Shown piece by piece: positions 45,727 through 54,934 of a stretch of DNA of 64,000 nucleotides; positions within the stretch are counted from its first letter, which is position 1; each line of letters opens with the position of its first letter. A model generated the notes under the pieces. That model did no database searches and was not told the DNA's origin. It saw only the letters and a list, made by a program, of their open reading frames with translations. The stretch comes from Pedobacter yonginensis (GTDB lineage: Bacteria > Bacteroidota > Bacteroidia > Sphingobacteriales > Sphingobacteriaceae). A program made the translations under genes and the position numbers. The stretch covers positions 310,001 through 374,000 of the forward strand of contig NZ_QGNZ01000004.1 of the NCBI RefSeq assembly GCF_003173595.1. The letters are read 5' to 3'.

Positions 45727-46965
45727 ATGAATTCGCTAGTCGCTACCAAAACATCCACTAGTTTTTTCGAAAGAATTGTAATCAATGCCCTTTCTAAAAT
45801 GACCTTAGGTAAATTGGAAATTACTTTACCCAGTGGTGAAAGCCTTGTTTTTGGCAATGGTGAACATAAGGTAGAAGCGAATATTCAAGTGAATCACCCG
45901 GATTTTTTTAAATCGATTGCTTTGTATGGCGATATTGGTTTTGGCGAAGGTTATACCGATGGACTTTGGGAAACCTCGAATATTACAAACGTAATCAAAT
46001 GGGTGATCTTAAATATTGAGAATGCACCATCCATTACAGGAAGCAAGGTAAATTCTGTTGCGCTTAATTTATTTAAATGGGTAAATAAGCTTACACACAT
46101 CCGCAGGGCTAACACCTTGGCCGGTTCGCAGAAAAACATTTCAGCACATTACGACTTGAATAACGATTTTTTCGCGACGTTTTTGGATAAAACCATGACC
46201 TATTCAAGCGGGTATTTTAGTCCTGACAGTTTAAGTTTGGAAGAATCTCAATATGCAAAATACGATAGATTGGCCAAACAACTCAAAGTAAAATCAACCG
46301 ATCATGTGCTTGAAATTGGAAGTGGTTGGGGTGGCAATGCAATTTTCTTAGCCAAGAATTATGGCTGTAAGGTTACTTCTGTAACCATTTCGAAAGAGCA
46401 GCAAAAACTTGCCGTAGAGCGCGTTAAAGCAGAAGGGTTGGAGGCTAAGGTTTCTATCATCATTCAAGATTATCGTAAAATTACGGGTACCTTTGATAAG
46501 ATTGTTTCCATTGAAATGCTAGAAGCTGTAGGACATCAGTATTTGGAAACTTATTTTGAAAAGTGCCATCAGCTTTTGAAATCAGACGGGATTTTGGCTT
46601 TTCAAGTGATTACTTCGCCAGACTGTCGTTACGACAAACTCAGAAACGGAGTAGATTGGATTCAAAAACATATCTTTCCCGGATCTCTGTTGCCATCGGT
46701 TGCTGCCATAAATAAGGCCATTAATAACACTGGCGACCTCACCATGGTTGATTTAAAAGACATGGGCCTAGATTATGCCAAGACACTTCATCTCTGGTTT
46801 TTAGAATTTAATAAAAATTTAGATCAGGTTAAGGCTTTGGGTTTTGATGATAAGTTTATCAGAAAGTGGAATTACTACTTAAACTACTGCGAAGCTGCCT
46901 TTGGCATGAGAAATATTAATGTAATGCAAATGGTTTATTCGAGGCCAAATAATATAAATAGATAA
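45727..46965 (+). CDS. cfa: Cyclopropane-fatty-acyl-phospholipid synthase
   Basis: A 412-aa protein with an N-terminal lipid-binding region (FGEGYTDGLWETSNITNVI), HYDLNNDFFATFLDKTMTYS, the SAM motif LEIGSGWGG (~199), SIEMLEAVGHQYLETYF and the C-terminal DWIQKHIFPGSLLPS with NYYLNYCEAAF. These match true CFA synthases, including the conserved Glu and the C-terminal Tyr-rich part. It adds a methylene (or methyl) group from SAM to cis-unsaturated acyl chains in membrane phospholipids. It is the last gene of the cluster. Confidence 0.88.
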   Translation: MNSLVATKTSTSFFERIVINALSKMTLGKLEITLPSGESLVFGNGEHKVEANIQVNHPDFFKSIALYGDIGFGEGYTDGLWETSNITNVIKWVILNIENAPSITGSKVNSVALNLFKWVNKLTHIRRANTLAGSQKNISAHYDLNNDFFATFLDKTMTYSSGYFSPDSLSLEESQYAKYDRLAKQLKVKSTDHVLEIGSGWGGNAIFLAKNYGCKVTSVTISKEQQKLAVERVKAEGLEAKVSIIIQDYRKITGTFDKIVSIEMLEAVGHQYLETYFEKCHQLLKSDGILAFQVITSPDCRYDKLRNGVDWIQKHIFPGSLLPSVAAINKAINNTGDLTMVDLKDMGLDYAKTLHLWFLEFNKNLDQVKALGFDDKFIRKWNYYLNYCEAAFGMRNINVMQMVYSRPNNINR

Positions 46966-47193
46966 TAATTAGGCATAGCCCGATATGTAATTTTACAATT
47001 TGTGTGCTATTGAACTTTCAAGTCCTTTCTGTTCCCCTTTTTTTTAGTTTTTTTTTAATCCTATTGTTTTTAAGTCAGTTATAATTTTTATCTGATTTAG
47101 AAATTATATCCTTTTTTTTCTGATTTGCTATTTTTTTACCTAGAAAAGTCAGACCTTTGCCGACCAAACAACCAAACTCATGTAGAAATGATT

Positions 47194-47213
47194 TTACACA
47201 TATGTATGTGTAA
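47194..47213. promoter_or_regulatory. Perfect 20-bp palindrome, putative operator
   Basis: TTACACATA (47194-47202), TG, TATGTGTAA (47205-47213), flanked by GATTT and AAAATC that extend the symmetry. It lies 44 bp before the next ATG. A 2-nt loop makes it a poor RNA hairpin and a good protein-binding site. I cannot name the protein. Confidence 0.5.
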
Positions 47214-47256
47214 CAAAATCCTTTTTGCGAAGACTAAAACTAAAGACTAATCAATT

Positions 47257-49686
47257 ATGAAAAAAATTATACTTCTTTCCCTCATCCTAGGAACTATATT
47301 AACTGCTCAAGCCCAGTTTCCGGCAGGGGGTTTTGGTGGGGGAGCGAAAAAATCTACAGTAACGGGTCGTATAACCGCTACCATATTAGATTCCCTTACA
47401 AAAAAGCCGATTGATTACGCAACAGTATCTTTAGTGAACGCTAAAGATAGCAAATCTGTAAACGGGGGCGTAACGGATGAAAAAGGAAAACTATCTCTAC
47501 AAAATATATCACCAGATTCATACAAACTGATGATTGGTTTTATGGGATACAAAACCAAATCGGTGGCAGTAACTACTACACCAGCTAAACCTGATGTAAA
47601 CTTGGGTACCATTTACATTTCTTCTACCGCAAATGCTTTGGCAGATGTTCAGGTACAAGGCACAAAGGCTGTAATTGAGAACAAAATCGATCGCATGGTT
47701 TACAACGCTGAAGCCGATGGTACAAATGCCGGTGGCGATGCAACGGATGTAATGCGTAAAGTGCCAATGCTATCCGTAGATATGAATGGAAACGTTCAAC
47801 TTCGTGGTGGTGCAGTTCGGGTTTTAATCAATGGTAAGCCCTCGGGTACTATGGCAAGCAGCGTAGCTGATGCTTTAAAGATGATTCCTGCCGAACAAAT
47901 TAAAAGTGTTGAGGTGATTACAAGCCCATCCGCTAAATACGATGCGGAAGGTTCTGGTGGTATCATCAACATCATCACCAAAAAATCTAACGCACAAGGT
48001 GTTAGCGGAACGGTTAATACATCAGCAGGTACGCGTCAAAACAACGGTTCCTTTAATTTAACGGCAAAAACAGGTCGTTTGAGTTTAAATACTGCTGTAG
48101 GTACCAATCTTTCTTATGCTCAAAACTCTAGAGTCGTTATCGTAAGTAATACTCAATTGAATTCTGGTGGTTTTAATAATGTAACACAGGATGGTTTTTC
48201 TAAATGGAGCCGTAACGGATTAAATGGAAGTTTAGGTGTTGATTATGATTTTAATGCTTATAACAACATCAGTTCAAATGTAAAATTTAATCGTTTTTCT
48301 AACGGAGGGCCAGGTCAATCCGAATTCATCACCAATGGTGTAATCAGCCAAAACATTAATGATATGGATATGACCTTTAACAATATGGACTGGAATGTAG
48401 ATTACAAGAAAACCACCAAGACAGAGGGCGAAGAATTTTCCATCTCGGCACAGTTATCTACAGGACGCACACCACAAAGTTTTAGCAATACATTCATAGC
48501 TCAGGGTGCTACAACAGGCAATACCTTGGTAGCAAGCAACACCGGTAAAAACAATGAGTACACCGCGCAAACGGATTATACCTATCCATTTAATAAGAAA
48601 ACAACTTTAGAAGTTGGCGCGAAAGGCATTTTCCGCAACATTAAAAGCCAATTTGATAACTCCGCCCAGGATTTTAACTATAACCAAAATGTGGGTTCGG
48701 CTTACGGTGTAATCAGTTTCGATTTAACTAAAAAAATGAAACTTAAGGGTGGTTTAAGAGCAGAATACACGCAAATTGACTTCAATACACAAACCAGCGG
48801 AATTCAGAAAAATGATTATTTTAATTTATTCCCAAGTGTAATCCTATCTCAAGCGCTAAAAGGAAATGCAACCCTTAAATTAAGCTATAACCGCAGGGTG
48901 CAAAGGCCAACCCAATCTTATTTAAATCCGTTTCTTAACAGCAGTAACCCTGTTAGCCTATCGCAAGGAAACCCTTTCTTAAGTCCTGAGTTGAGCGATA
49001 ATTACGAGCTTGGTTACAGCACTTTTATTAAAGGATCAGTTATCAACGCATCTGTTTTTTACCGCCGTACGGGTGGAGTTATTGAAAGTTCCCTTACTAC
49101 CTTAGGAAACATTCCGCTAACCACTTACATTAATGTGGGTACCGCTCAAACTTATGGTTTCAATATTTTCGGATCTTACAATCCAAAACCAAAATGGACA
49201 TTGATGAGTAATTTCGGTTTAAATACTTACGGCGTAACCAATAACATTACGGGTGTAAGTACCGGAACCTATATGAATTACAATATATTTGCCCGTTCTG
49301 CTTATGGATTTGGTAAAGGTTTTAATTTCGAACTTTTTGGTGTTGTAAACTCTCCACGTAGAACCTATCAAGGTAAAACCGATGCACTTTTTTTCTACGG
49401 AGCTTCATTTAAAAAAGAGGTGTTAAATAAAAAAGGCAGCTTTGGGGTAAATGTATTAAATCCTTTCAACCGCGATTTACACATTCAAACCGTTAACAAT
49501 TCTGTAACCGCAACAGGTTCAGTGTTTCAAAGTCAGAATATTTATTACCCACTCCGTTCTTTTGGTGTTAATTTTAGTTACTCTTTCGGTAAGCTTAAAT
49601 TTACGGAGAAGAAAAAAATTAAAAACGACGACATTAAGCAAGAACAGCAACAAGGTGGCGGTGGCATGGGCGGCGTACAAAATTAA
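47257..49686 (+). CDS. TonB-dependent receptor-type outer-membrane beta-barrel protein
   Basis: A signal peptide (LILGTILTAQA), then an unusual Gly/Phe-rich mature start, a carboxypeptidase-regulatory-like domain (GRITATILDSLTKKPIDYAT), a plug (VMRKVPMLSVDMNGNVQLRG; SPSAKYDAEGSGGIINIITK) and a large C-terminal barrel (~800 aa in total). This belongs to the 'outer membrane beta-barrel' group that lacks a SusD partner. The C-terminus is Gln- and Gly-rich (EQQQGGGGMGG), beyond the last barrel strand. A palindrome lies upstream and a terminator follows. The ligand is unknown. Confidence 0.88.
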   Translation: MKKIILLSLILGTILTAQAQFPAGGFGGGAKKSTVTGRITATILDSLTKKPIDYATVSLVNAKDSKSVNGGVTDEKGKLSLQNISPDSYKLMIGFMGYKTKSVAVTTTPAKPDVNLGTIYISSTANALADVQVQGTKAVIENKIDRMVYNAEADGTNAGGDATDVMRKVPMLSVDMNGNVQLRGGAVRVLINGKPSGTMASSVADALKMIPAEQIKSVEVITSPSAKYDAEGSGGIINIITKKSNAQGVSGTVNTSAGTRQNNGSFNLTAKTGRLSLNTAVGTNLSYAQNSRVVIVSNTQLNSGGFNNVTQDGFSKWSRNGLNGSLGVDYDFNAYNNISSNVKFNRFSNGGPGQSEFITNGVISQNINDMDMTFNNMDWNVDYKKTTKTEGEEFSISAQLSTGRTPQSFSNTFIAQGATTGNTLVASNTGKNNEYTAQTDYTYPFNKKTTLEVGAKGIFRNIKSQFDNSAQDFNYNQNVGSAYGVISFDLTKKMKLKGGLRAEYTQIDFNTQTSGIQKNDYFNLFPSVILSQALKGNATLKLSYNRRVQRPTQSYLNPFLNSSNPVSLSQGNPFLSPELSDNYELGYSTFIKGSVINASVFYRRTGGVIESSLTTLGNIPLTTYINVGTAQTYGFNIFGSYNPKPKWTLMSNFGLNTYGVTNNITGVSTGTYMNYNIFARSAYGFGKGFNFELFGVVNSPRRTYQGKTDALFFYGASFKKEVLNKKGSFGVNVLNPFNRDLHIQTVNNSVTATGSVFQSQNIYYPLRSFGVNFSYSFGKLKFTEKKKIKNDDIKQEQQQGGGGMGGVQN

Positions 49687-49711
49687 ACCCAATTCTACTC
49701 ATATACATTTG

Positions 49712-49743
49712 AAGCCTTCTAATTTTTATTGGGAGGCTTTTTC
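49712..49743 (+). terminator. Intrinsic terminator
   Basis: AAGCCT (49712-49717) and AGGCTT (49734-49739), with a partly paired interior, followed by TTTTTC. It ends the barrel gene. The remaining ~300 bp up to the Nudix gene show nothing identifiable. Confidence 0.65.
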
Positions 49744-50039
49744 TTTTAATAATGAGGCAACTTAACATCCATTAAAATGCCGAATTTAGTCTCTTTACGT
49801 TTGTATTTGGCTTCCAAAGCTTTTAAACTACATTTTTTGGCCAAGGAATCACAGAACATAAAAATTTGGTGAACCGAAGATTTAGATGCCCTTTGCATTA
49901 TATGTTCTTAGGTTGCTTAGTCGGTTCAATTTGATTTTGTTTACTACAACTATTTTTTGATGAATGATACGCCTCCTTAGTTTTTCAGGTTTATCATTAT
50001 TATCGCAAACACCTTAACTTAGTCTTTTAAATATTTGAG

Positions 50040-50498
50040 ATGAAAGAAAGTGCTGGATTACTGTTATACCGCCGAGTTGAAAATGATCTAGAGTTCTTCT
50101 TGGTGCACCCCGGGGGTCCTTTCTTTGCCCGGAAAAATGAAGGGTTTTGGACAATCCCGAAGGGAGAACCTCTGGGAAATGAAGATCTATTCCTCACCGC
50201 CCAAAGAGAGTTTGAAGAAGAAACTGGCTTCAAGCCGAACGGGAAATTTATTGAGTTAAATCCAATCATCCAGAAAGGTGGCAAAAAAGTGACATGCTGG
50301 GCATTGGAAATGGATTGCGACCCGTCTCAACTGATTAGTAATACTTTCGAAATTGAATGGCCACCCCGCTCGGGTAAGATGAAAAGTTTTCCTGAAATAG
50401 ATCGTTCAGAATGGTTTAATTACGTAGAAGCCGTTAAGTTCATCAACGAGAAACAAATCGCCTTGCTTGATGAATTGAGACAAAGCCTCGAATTGTAA
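50040..50498 (+). CDS. Nudix hydrolase
   Basis: The 152-aa protein has a complete Nudix box (GEPLGNEDLFLTAQ joined to REFEEETGF, fitting Gx5Ex7REUxEExGU). It also has SAGLLLYRR at the N-terminus and PGGPFFARKNEGFWTIPKG before the box, typical of the subgroup that hydrolyses dinucleoside polyphosphates or damaged nucleotides. It stands as a single gene. The substrate cannot be inferred. Confidence 0.85.
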   Translation: MKESAGLLLYRRVENDLEFFLVHPGGPFFARKNEGFWTIPKGEPLGNEDLFLTAQREFEEETGFKPNGKFIELNPIIQKGGKKVTCWALEMDCDPSQLISNTFEIEWPPRSGKMKSFPEIDRSEWFNYVEAVKFINEKQIALLDELRQSLEL

Positions 50499-50626
50499 AA
50501 TTCTTATACACATCCTCAACTATTCTTTAGAATTTGGATATTTACAGATGGATTGCATGCTCTAGTTGTTTTGAATTTAGAACACGAGCTTAGGCAAGAT
50601 TCCCCCAAAGAGTTACAACAAATCAA

Positions 50627-51478
50627 ATGAATATGACCAGAATAGGTTGGATTGGGCTAGGCAATATGGGTATCCCAATGGCAGAGCAATTACTAAATGC
50701 GGGTTACCCCGTAGTGGTTTACAATAGAAGCAAAGCTAAGGAGGCTGCCTTAAAAAACTTAGGTGCCGGCATTGCGCCATCTCCAAGAGCGTTGTTAGAA
50801 GAAACTGATGTCGTCATCATTATGGTTTCAGATGACAAGGCCATACAGGATATTTTTGATGGTGAGGATGGTTTGCTTTCAGCTAAAACATCCAATAAAA
50901 TATTGATTAACATGAGTACAGTTTCGCCTAAAATTTCGAAAGAAATGGCCGAACGTTGCAAATCTGTTGGAAGCTTTTATCTGGATGCACCCGTATCAGG
51001 AAGTGTTAAACAAGCAGAAACTGGTCAGTTGGTAATTATGGTAGGGGGGGAAGAGCAAGTTTTCCAAAAAGTTAAGCCAATTTTAGACAAACTTGGAAAG
51101 ATGACACTGCTTGTGGGGTTAAATGGAGCAGGAAATACGGCAAAATTAGCCATAAACTCGTTGCTTGCACTTTACGCACAGGGTTTGGCAGAAACCGTTA
51201 TTTTCGCCAATAAAAATGGTATCGAAACTTCAGATCTACTTAACCTGATTAACAACGCAGCATTAGGTAATATTTTTACAAAAATTAAAGGCGAAGCCAT
51301 TATCAGCGACAACTATAAAGCAGCCTTTGCGTTGAAGCACATCGTTAAAGACCTCAGCCTAGCTAGAGATGAAGGCATTTCTTCTCCATTGGCTAAAACT
51401 GCCTTTGATACGTTTAAAAGTGCTGAACAGACTTATGGCGAAAGCGACATCATCGCCATTATCAAAGCGCTTGATTAA
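50627..51478 (+). CDS. NAD(P)-dependent beta-hydroxyacid dehydrogenase (3-hydroxyisobutyrate dehydrogenase family)
   Basis: The Rossmann motif GWIGLGNMGIPMAEQLLNAG is at the very N-terminus. The catalytic region carries DAPVSGSVKQAETGQL (substrate loop) and the family lysine in GAGNTAKLAINSL. Length 283-285 aa is normal. Members reduce or oxidise short hydroxyacids or semialdehydes such as tartronate or succinic semialdehyde. The genes around give no pathway. The second ATG at 50633 is as plausible as the first. Confidence 0.85.
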   Translation: MNMTRIGWIGLGNMGIPMAEQLLNAGYPVVVYNRSKAKEAALKNLGAGIAPSPRALLEETDVVIIMVSDDKAIQDIFDGEDGLLSAKTSNKILINMSTVSPKISKEMAERCKSVGSFYLDAPVSGSVKQAETGQLVIMVGGEEQVFQKVKPILDKLGKMTLLVGLNGAGNTAKLAINSLLALYAQGLAETVIFANKNGIETSDLLNLINNAALGNIFTKIKGEAIISDNYKAAFALKHIVKDLSLARDEGISSPLAKTAFDTFKSAEQTYGESDIIAIIKALD

Positions 51479-51733
51479 TCAATCATAAAAAGCCTTTGAG
51501 GTCGCCGAATAATATTTTGCAACAAAAATCAAAATGATCTTTAAAAGTTAAATTACGCTTGAGGGTATTGCATCGCTGCTTTTATGCCCTTTTGTTACTT
51601 ATGTGGTTCAAAATAAATTTTGCTCGCTACTATTATTTTGGTTTATGATGCAGCCTCAAAGTGGATTATGCACAAACTTTTACTACACATTCTTGTTAAA
51701 TTTGTTTACTAAACTGAATAAAATCAATAAATT

Positions 51734-52132
51734 ATGAACGTTACATTAGAGCAGGCACAACAAATCATTAAAGCAGCCCAAGCCAAGGCCGCAGAAATCA
51801 ATACCAAAATGAACATCGCAATTGTAGATACTGGAAGTAATCTGGTTGCTTTCGCCAGGATGGATGGAGCATGGTTGGGTTCAGCAGATATTGCACAGAA
51901 AAAAGCAAAAACAGCCAACTGGTTTAACATGGATACCAAAGCATTAACACCATTGGTACAACCGGGGCAGCCATTGTTCAATATCGAACATTCCAACGGT
52001 GGTTTAATTACCTTTCCAGGAGGTGTAATTTTGAAAAGCTCATCTGGCGAAATTATTGGCGCAATTGGTGTTTCAGGAAGTACAGTTGATGACGACCATA
52101 CAGTGGCCACAGCAGGAGCGGAAGCTTTATAA
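51734..52132 (+). CDS. GlcG/HbpS family (DUF336) protein
   Basis: This 132-aa protein is a single GlcG/HbpS domain: [19 protein letters not shown], then [20 protein letters not shown] and a glycine-rich C-terminal [19 protein letters not shown]. HbpS-type members bind haem in Streptomyces, and others accompany glycolate or diol use. No signal peptide is visible, so it is cytoplasmic. It is monocistronic and ends in a very strong terminator. Confidence 0.83.
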   Translation: MNVTLEQAQQIIKAAQAKAAEINTKMNIAIVDTGSNLVAFARMDGAWLGSADIAQKKAKTANWFNMDTKALTPLVQPGQPLFNIEHSNGGLITFPGGVILKSSSGEIIGAIGVSGSTVDDDHTVATAGAEAL

Positions 52133-52152
52133 GCAGATAAAATCATTTTGTC

Positions 52153-52208
52153 AAAACCCTCATCAAGGATTTAAAGTGCTAAATCCTTGATGAGGGTTTT
52201 CTTTTTTT
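52153..52208 (+). terminator. Very strong intrinsic terminator, 21-bp perfect stem
   Basis: Arms at 52153-52173 and 52180-52200 are perfectly complementary over 21 bp around the loop AAGTGC, followed by C and seven T. The AAAA side arm would also make it bidirectional. Confidence 0.95.
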
Positions 52209-52406
52209 GGAGCAATTTGAAAAGGTTGGTTCTATTGAGCAATTTCTCATGTTCCTTTCTTCCACAAATCGATTCCAGTATGACATTTTGCCGCAGGATT
52301 AGAACCCATAGATTGAATCCACTTTATGCATAATCCACTTCACAAGAGTTCAATAACGTTTTCAATATTATTTAAATAAAAATAATAAAAAAAAATAGGC
52401 TACCCA

Positions 52407-52436
52407 TTGTTTCGTACGAAAACTATCGTACCTTTG
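52407..52436 (+). promoter_or_regulatory. Promoter with internal operator, probable leaderless mRNA
   Basis: TTG at 52407-52409, exactly 19 bp, then TACCTTTG at 52429-52436. The ATG follows only 4 bp later (52441), about where transcription should start, so the message probably has no leader. Between the two elements lies GTACGA-AAACTA-TCGTAC (52414-52431), and TTTCGTACGAAA (52410-52421) is itself a palindrome. Both are good candidates for the BlaI-type repressor encoded by the gene. Confidence 0.7.
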
Positions 52437-52440
52437 AAAT

Positions 52441-52830
52441 ATGAAAAGTAATTCTTCAGAAAATAGTTTACCAGAACCGACCAAAGCAGAGCTGGAAATC
52501 CTTCAGATTTTGTGGGAATTTGGGCCATCAACGGTAAGATTTGTAAACGATAAGTTGAACGAGCAAAAGGAGGTGATATACACTTCCACTTTAAAGCAAA
52601 TGCAAATCCTTACCGAAAAAGGCATTTTGACGCGTGATGAAAGTCAAATGAAGCACATCTACATTCCGGTTGAGGCAGAAGAGAAAACTAAAGGTCAGTT
52701 GTTAAATCGTTTTGTGAACACACTTTATAAAGGCTCAGCTTCTCAGTTAATGATGCAGATTTTGGGTAACGAGAAAACCTCGAAGGAGGAGATTGAAGAG
52801 ATTAAAAAACTTTTGAATGACATGAATTAA
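52441..52830 (+). CDS. BlaI/MecI/CopY-family repressor
   Basis: A 129-aa winged-helix repressor with LTKAELEILQILWEFGPSTV-like N-terminus (here PTKAELEILQILWEFGPST), STLKQMQILTEKGILTRDE as the recognition helix and wing, and a C-terminal dimerisation helix (TSKEEIEEIKKLLNDMN). The scissile region of BlaI is not obvious. It is followed after 25 bp by an M56 metalloprotease gene, the usual BlaR1/MecR1-like partner. There is no in-frame start downstream before the DNA-binding helix, so ATG 52441 must be the start. Confidence 0.9.
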   Translation: MKSNSSENSLPEPTKAELEILQILWEFGPSTVRFVNDKLNEQKEVIYTSTLKQMQILTEKGILTRDESQMKHIYIPVEAEEKTKGQLLNRFVNTLYKGSASQLMMQILGNEKTSKEEIEEIKKLLNDMN

Positions 52831-52855
52831 TTAAAATCCCTGAAGAACCACAACT

Positions 52856-54844
52856 ATGGAATTTAAATTTATAGATCTTCTGCCCGAAAATTGGCTTCAC
52901 GCCTTGGGTGCCACCTTGTTTCATTCCCTTTGGCTTGGTGTTTTGTTGGCTTTGGCAAGTGGCTTGGTGATGTTTACAACAAGAAAAGCAACCGCAACCT
53001 TGCGTTACAACTTGCTAACCGTTTGTTTGTGTTTATTTGTTGGAGCTATCGTACTTATGTTTGCACTGCAATTGCAAAAACCAATTCAGGTTACAGATCA
53101 TCATCCTAACAATCCAGTTGCATCGGCCGTAAATCAGCAAGGCGTATCGGCATTACAAGTAAATGATGTTCAATATAACATGTCAACAGCTTTGAACGAT
53201 TTGCTGGCCTTGTGGAATACTTACGCTTATCAAATCGTTCTGATTTGGTTTTTTATTATTTGTATTAAAAGTATTCAGCTCTTGGTGGGCTTGAATGGCA
53301 TCTTTTACTTAAGAAATAATAAAGTTTATCCAGCCGGAAAAAAATGGGAAGAAAGGGTTGAAACATTGGCTGAAAAATTAAAAATCAAGCAACAAATTAA
53401 AATTGTTCAATCGGGTATTGCAAAAATGCCGATGGTTGTTGGAAACTTTAAACCATTGATATTAGTCCCCTTAGGTTTATTGGGTGGCTTATCAAATGAC
53501 CAGATAGAAGCCATTTTAGCACACGAATTGGCACACATCAAGCGAAGAGATTATTTGGTGAACATCTTGCAAAGCTTTATCGAAATCGTATTTTTCTTCA
53601 ATCCAGCAGTTCTGTGGGTATCCAATTTAATTAAAACAGAAAGAGAACATTGTTGTGATGATATGGCCATTGGCTGTGTTAACGATCGTAAAAATTATGT
53701 TCAGGCACTCATCTCATGTCAAGAGTTTAACCAAAACGCGCCTGTATTTGCAATGGCGATAATGGGTAGAAAAAATACTTTATTGCACCGTGCAAGCCGA
53801 ATGTTATTCAATACAAAATCAACCTTAAACAAAATGGAAAAAACAATCTTAACCCTCGCATTAGTCTCGGTAGTGGTTTGTACAGCCGCATTTAAAAATG
53901 TTGGCCGGGCAACAAAATCTACTGAAAAAGGAATTATTAAAACCTACCAAGTTTTTCAAGACACCACGAAGAAATCAGCCAAAAAGAAAGTAGATCAAGC
54001 CTCTGATAAAAAGGTAGGCGCAATTGAGCCTTCAGAAAATCGCTCAGACGATTCGATGGAAAAGGCGATTGAAGAAAAGATGAACCGAACTGAAAAGTTA
54101 TTGAATCAAAAAGAAAAGGCGCTTTCAGTTGAGGATAAAAAGCGGGTGGAAGAAGACGCCAAAATTGCCATAGAAGATGCAAAGCTTGCAAAAGAAGATG
54201 CTAAGTTGGTAATAGAAGACAAAAAGAGAGCAGAGGCGGATAGAAAATGGGCAGAAGAAGAAAGGAAATTCAATGCCAACCAAAATAATTCGCAACGACG
54301 TAATCAAGATGCGGCCTATAAAGCTGCGCAAAAACGTTATGAGGAGGATGCGAAGCGGTATGCAAAATCAGCCGAAGCTTATGCAAAACGTGCACAACAA
54401 TATGCTAAAAGAAGTCAGGTTTATGGCACAGCCTTACCTCCAATGCCGCCAGCTCCAGCAGCTCCTTTAGCCATGCCAGTGCCACCAACCCCAGCTTTGC
54501 CACCATCGCCACCTGCACACACCTCTACACCACCATTACCTCCGGCCCGCAAAGCCAAATCAAGTTCAAAATCAGTTACCAAAACAGATTCGGAACATGT
54601 TGTTTCTACAATAACCGAAACCGATGGAAACGGTCGTGATTACACAGCAGACATTAATCAAGATCTTTTAAAAGATAAAATCATTACAAACACGAATAAG
54701 CTTTCCTATCAATTGAACAAGAATAGTTTAGTGGTTAATGGCGTTAAGCAAAGCGCCAATATTCACCAAAAGTATAAGTCCAAATATTTGAAGCAAGAAA
54801 GTCATTCGTTAAACTATAACTACGAGATAGATCGTCAAAATTAA
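52856..54844 (+). CDS. M56-family membrane metalloprotease (BlaR1/MecR1-like) with coiled-coil and Pro-rich tail
   Basis: Four membrane helices surround the M56 domain. Zinc ligands are H223 and H227 in HELAHIKRRDY and E264 in EREHCCDDMA. After the last helix (~320-340) the penicillin-binding sensor of BlaR1 is absent. Instead come about 130 residues of highly charged, Lys/Glu/Asp/Ala heptad-like coiled coil (many EDAK, EDKK and AEE units), a proline-rich stretch (PPMPPAPAAPLAMPVPP) and a basic C-terminal domain. It should cleave the BlaI-like repressor on an unknown extracytoplasmic signal. Most Bacteroidetes M56 proteins have such replaced tails. Confidence 0.85.
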   Translation: MEFKFIDLLPENWLHALGATLFHSLWLGVLLALASGLVMFTTRKATATLRYNLLTVCLCLFVGAIVLMFALQLQKPIQVTDHHPNNPVASAVNQQGVSALQVNDVQYNMSTALNDLLALWNTYAYQIVLIWFFIICIKSIQLLVGLNGIFYLRNNKVYPAGKKWEERVETLAEKLKIKQQIKIVQSGIAKMPMVVGNFKPLILVPLGLLGGLSNDQIEAILAHELAHIKRRDYLVNILQSFIEIVFFFNPAVLWVSNLIKTEREHCCDDMAIGCVNDRKNYVQALISCQEFNQNAPVFAMAIMGRKNTLLHRASRMLFNTKSTLNKMEKTILTLALVSVVVCTAAFKNVGRATKSTEKGIIKTYQVFQDTTKKSAKKKVDQASDKKVGAIEPSENRSDDSMEKAIEEKMNRTEKLLNQKEKALSVEDKKRVEEDAKIAIEDAKLAKEDAKLVIEDKKRAEADRKWAEEERKFNANQNNSQRRNQDAAYKAAQKRYEEDAKRYAKSAEAYAKRAQQYAKRSQVYGTALPPMPPAPAAPLAMPVPPTPALPPSPPAHTSTPPLPPARKAKSSSKSVTKTDSEHVVSTITETDGNGRDYTADINQDLLKDKIITNTNKLSYQLNKNSLVVNGVKQSANIHQKYKSKYLKQESHSLNYNYEIDRQN

Positions 54845-54861
54845 CTGAAAAAACGAGATAC

Positions 54862-54897
54862 ACTGCTAGTCTGGAAAATCCAGATTAGTAGTTTTTG
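54862..54897 (+). terminator. Intrinsic terminator
   Basis: A 14-bp stem (54862-54875 with 54879-54892; two G-U pairs) with an AAA loop, followed by TTTT. It ends the M56 gene and may also stop the convergent GntP transcript. Confidence 0.8.
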
Positions 54898-54934
54898 CGA
54901 TTTGGAAAATTGTCGTTGCGTTGAAAAGGACCCT

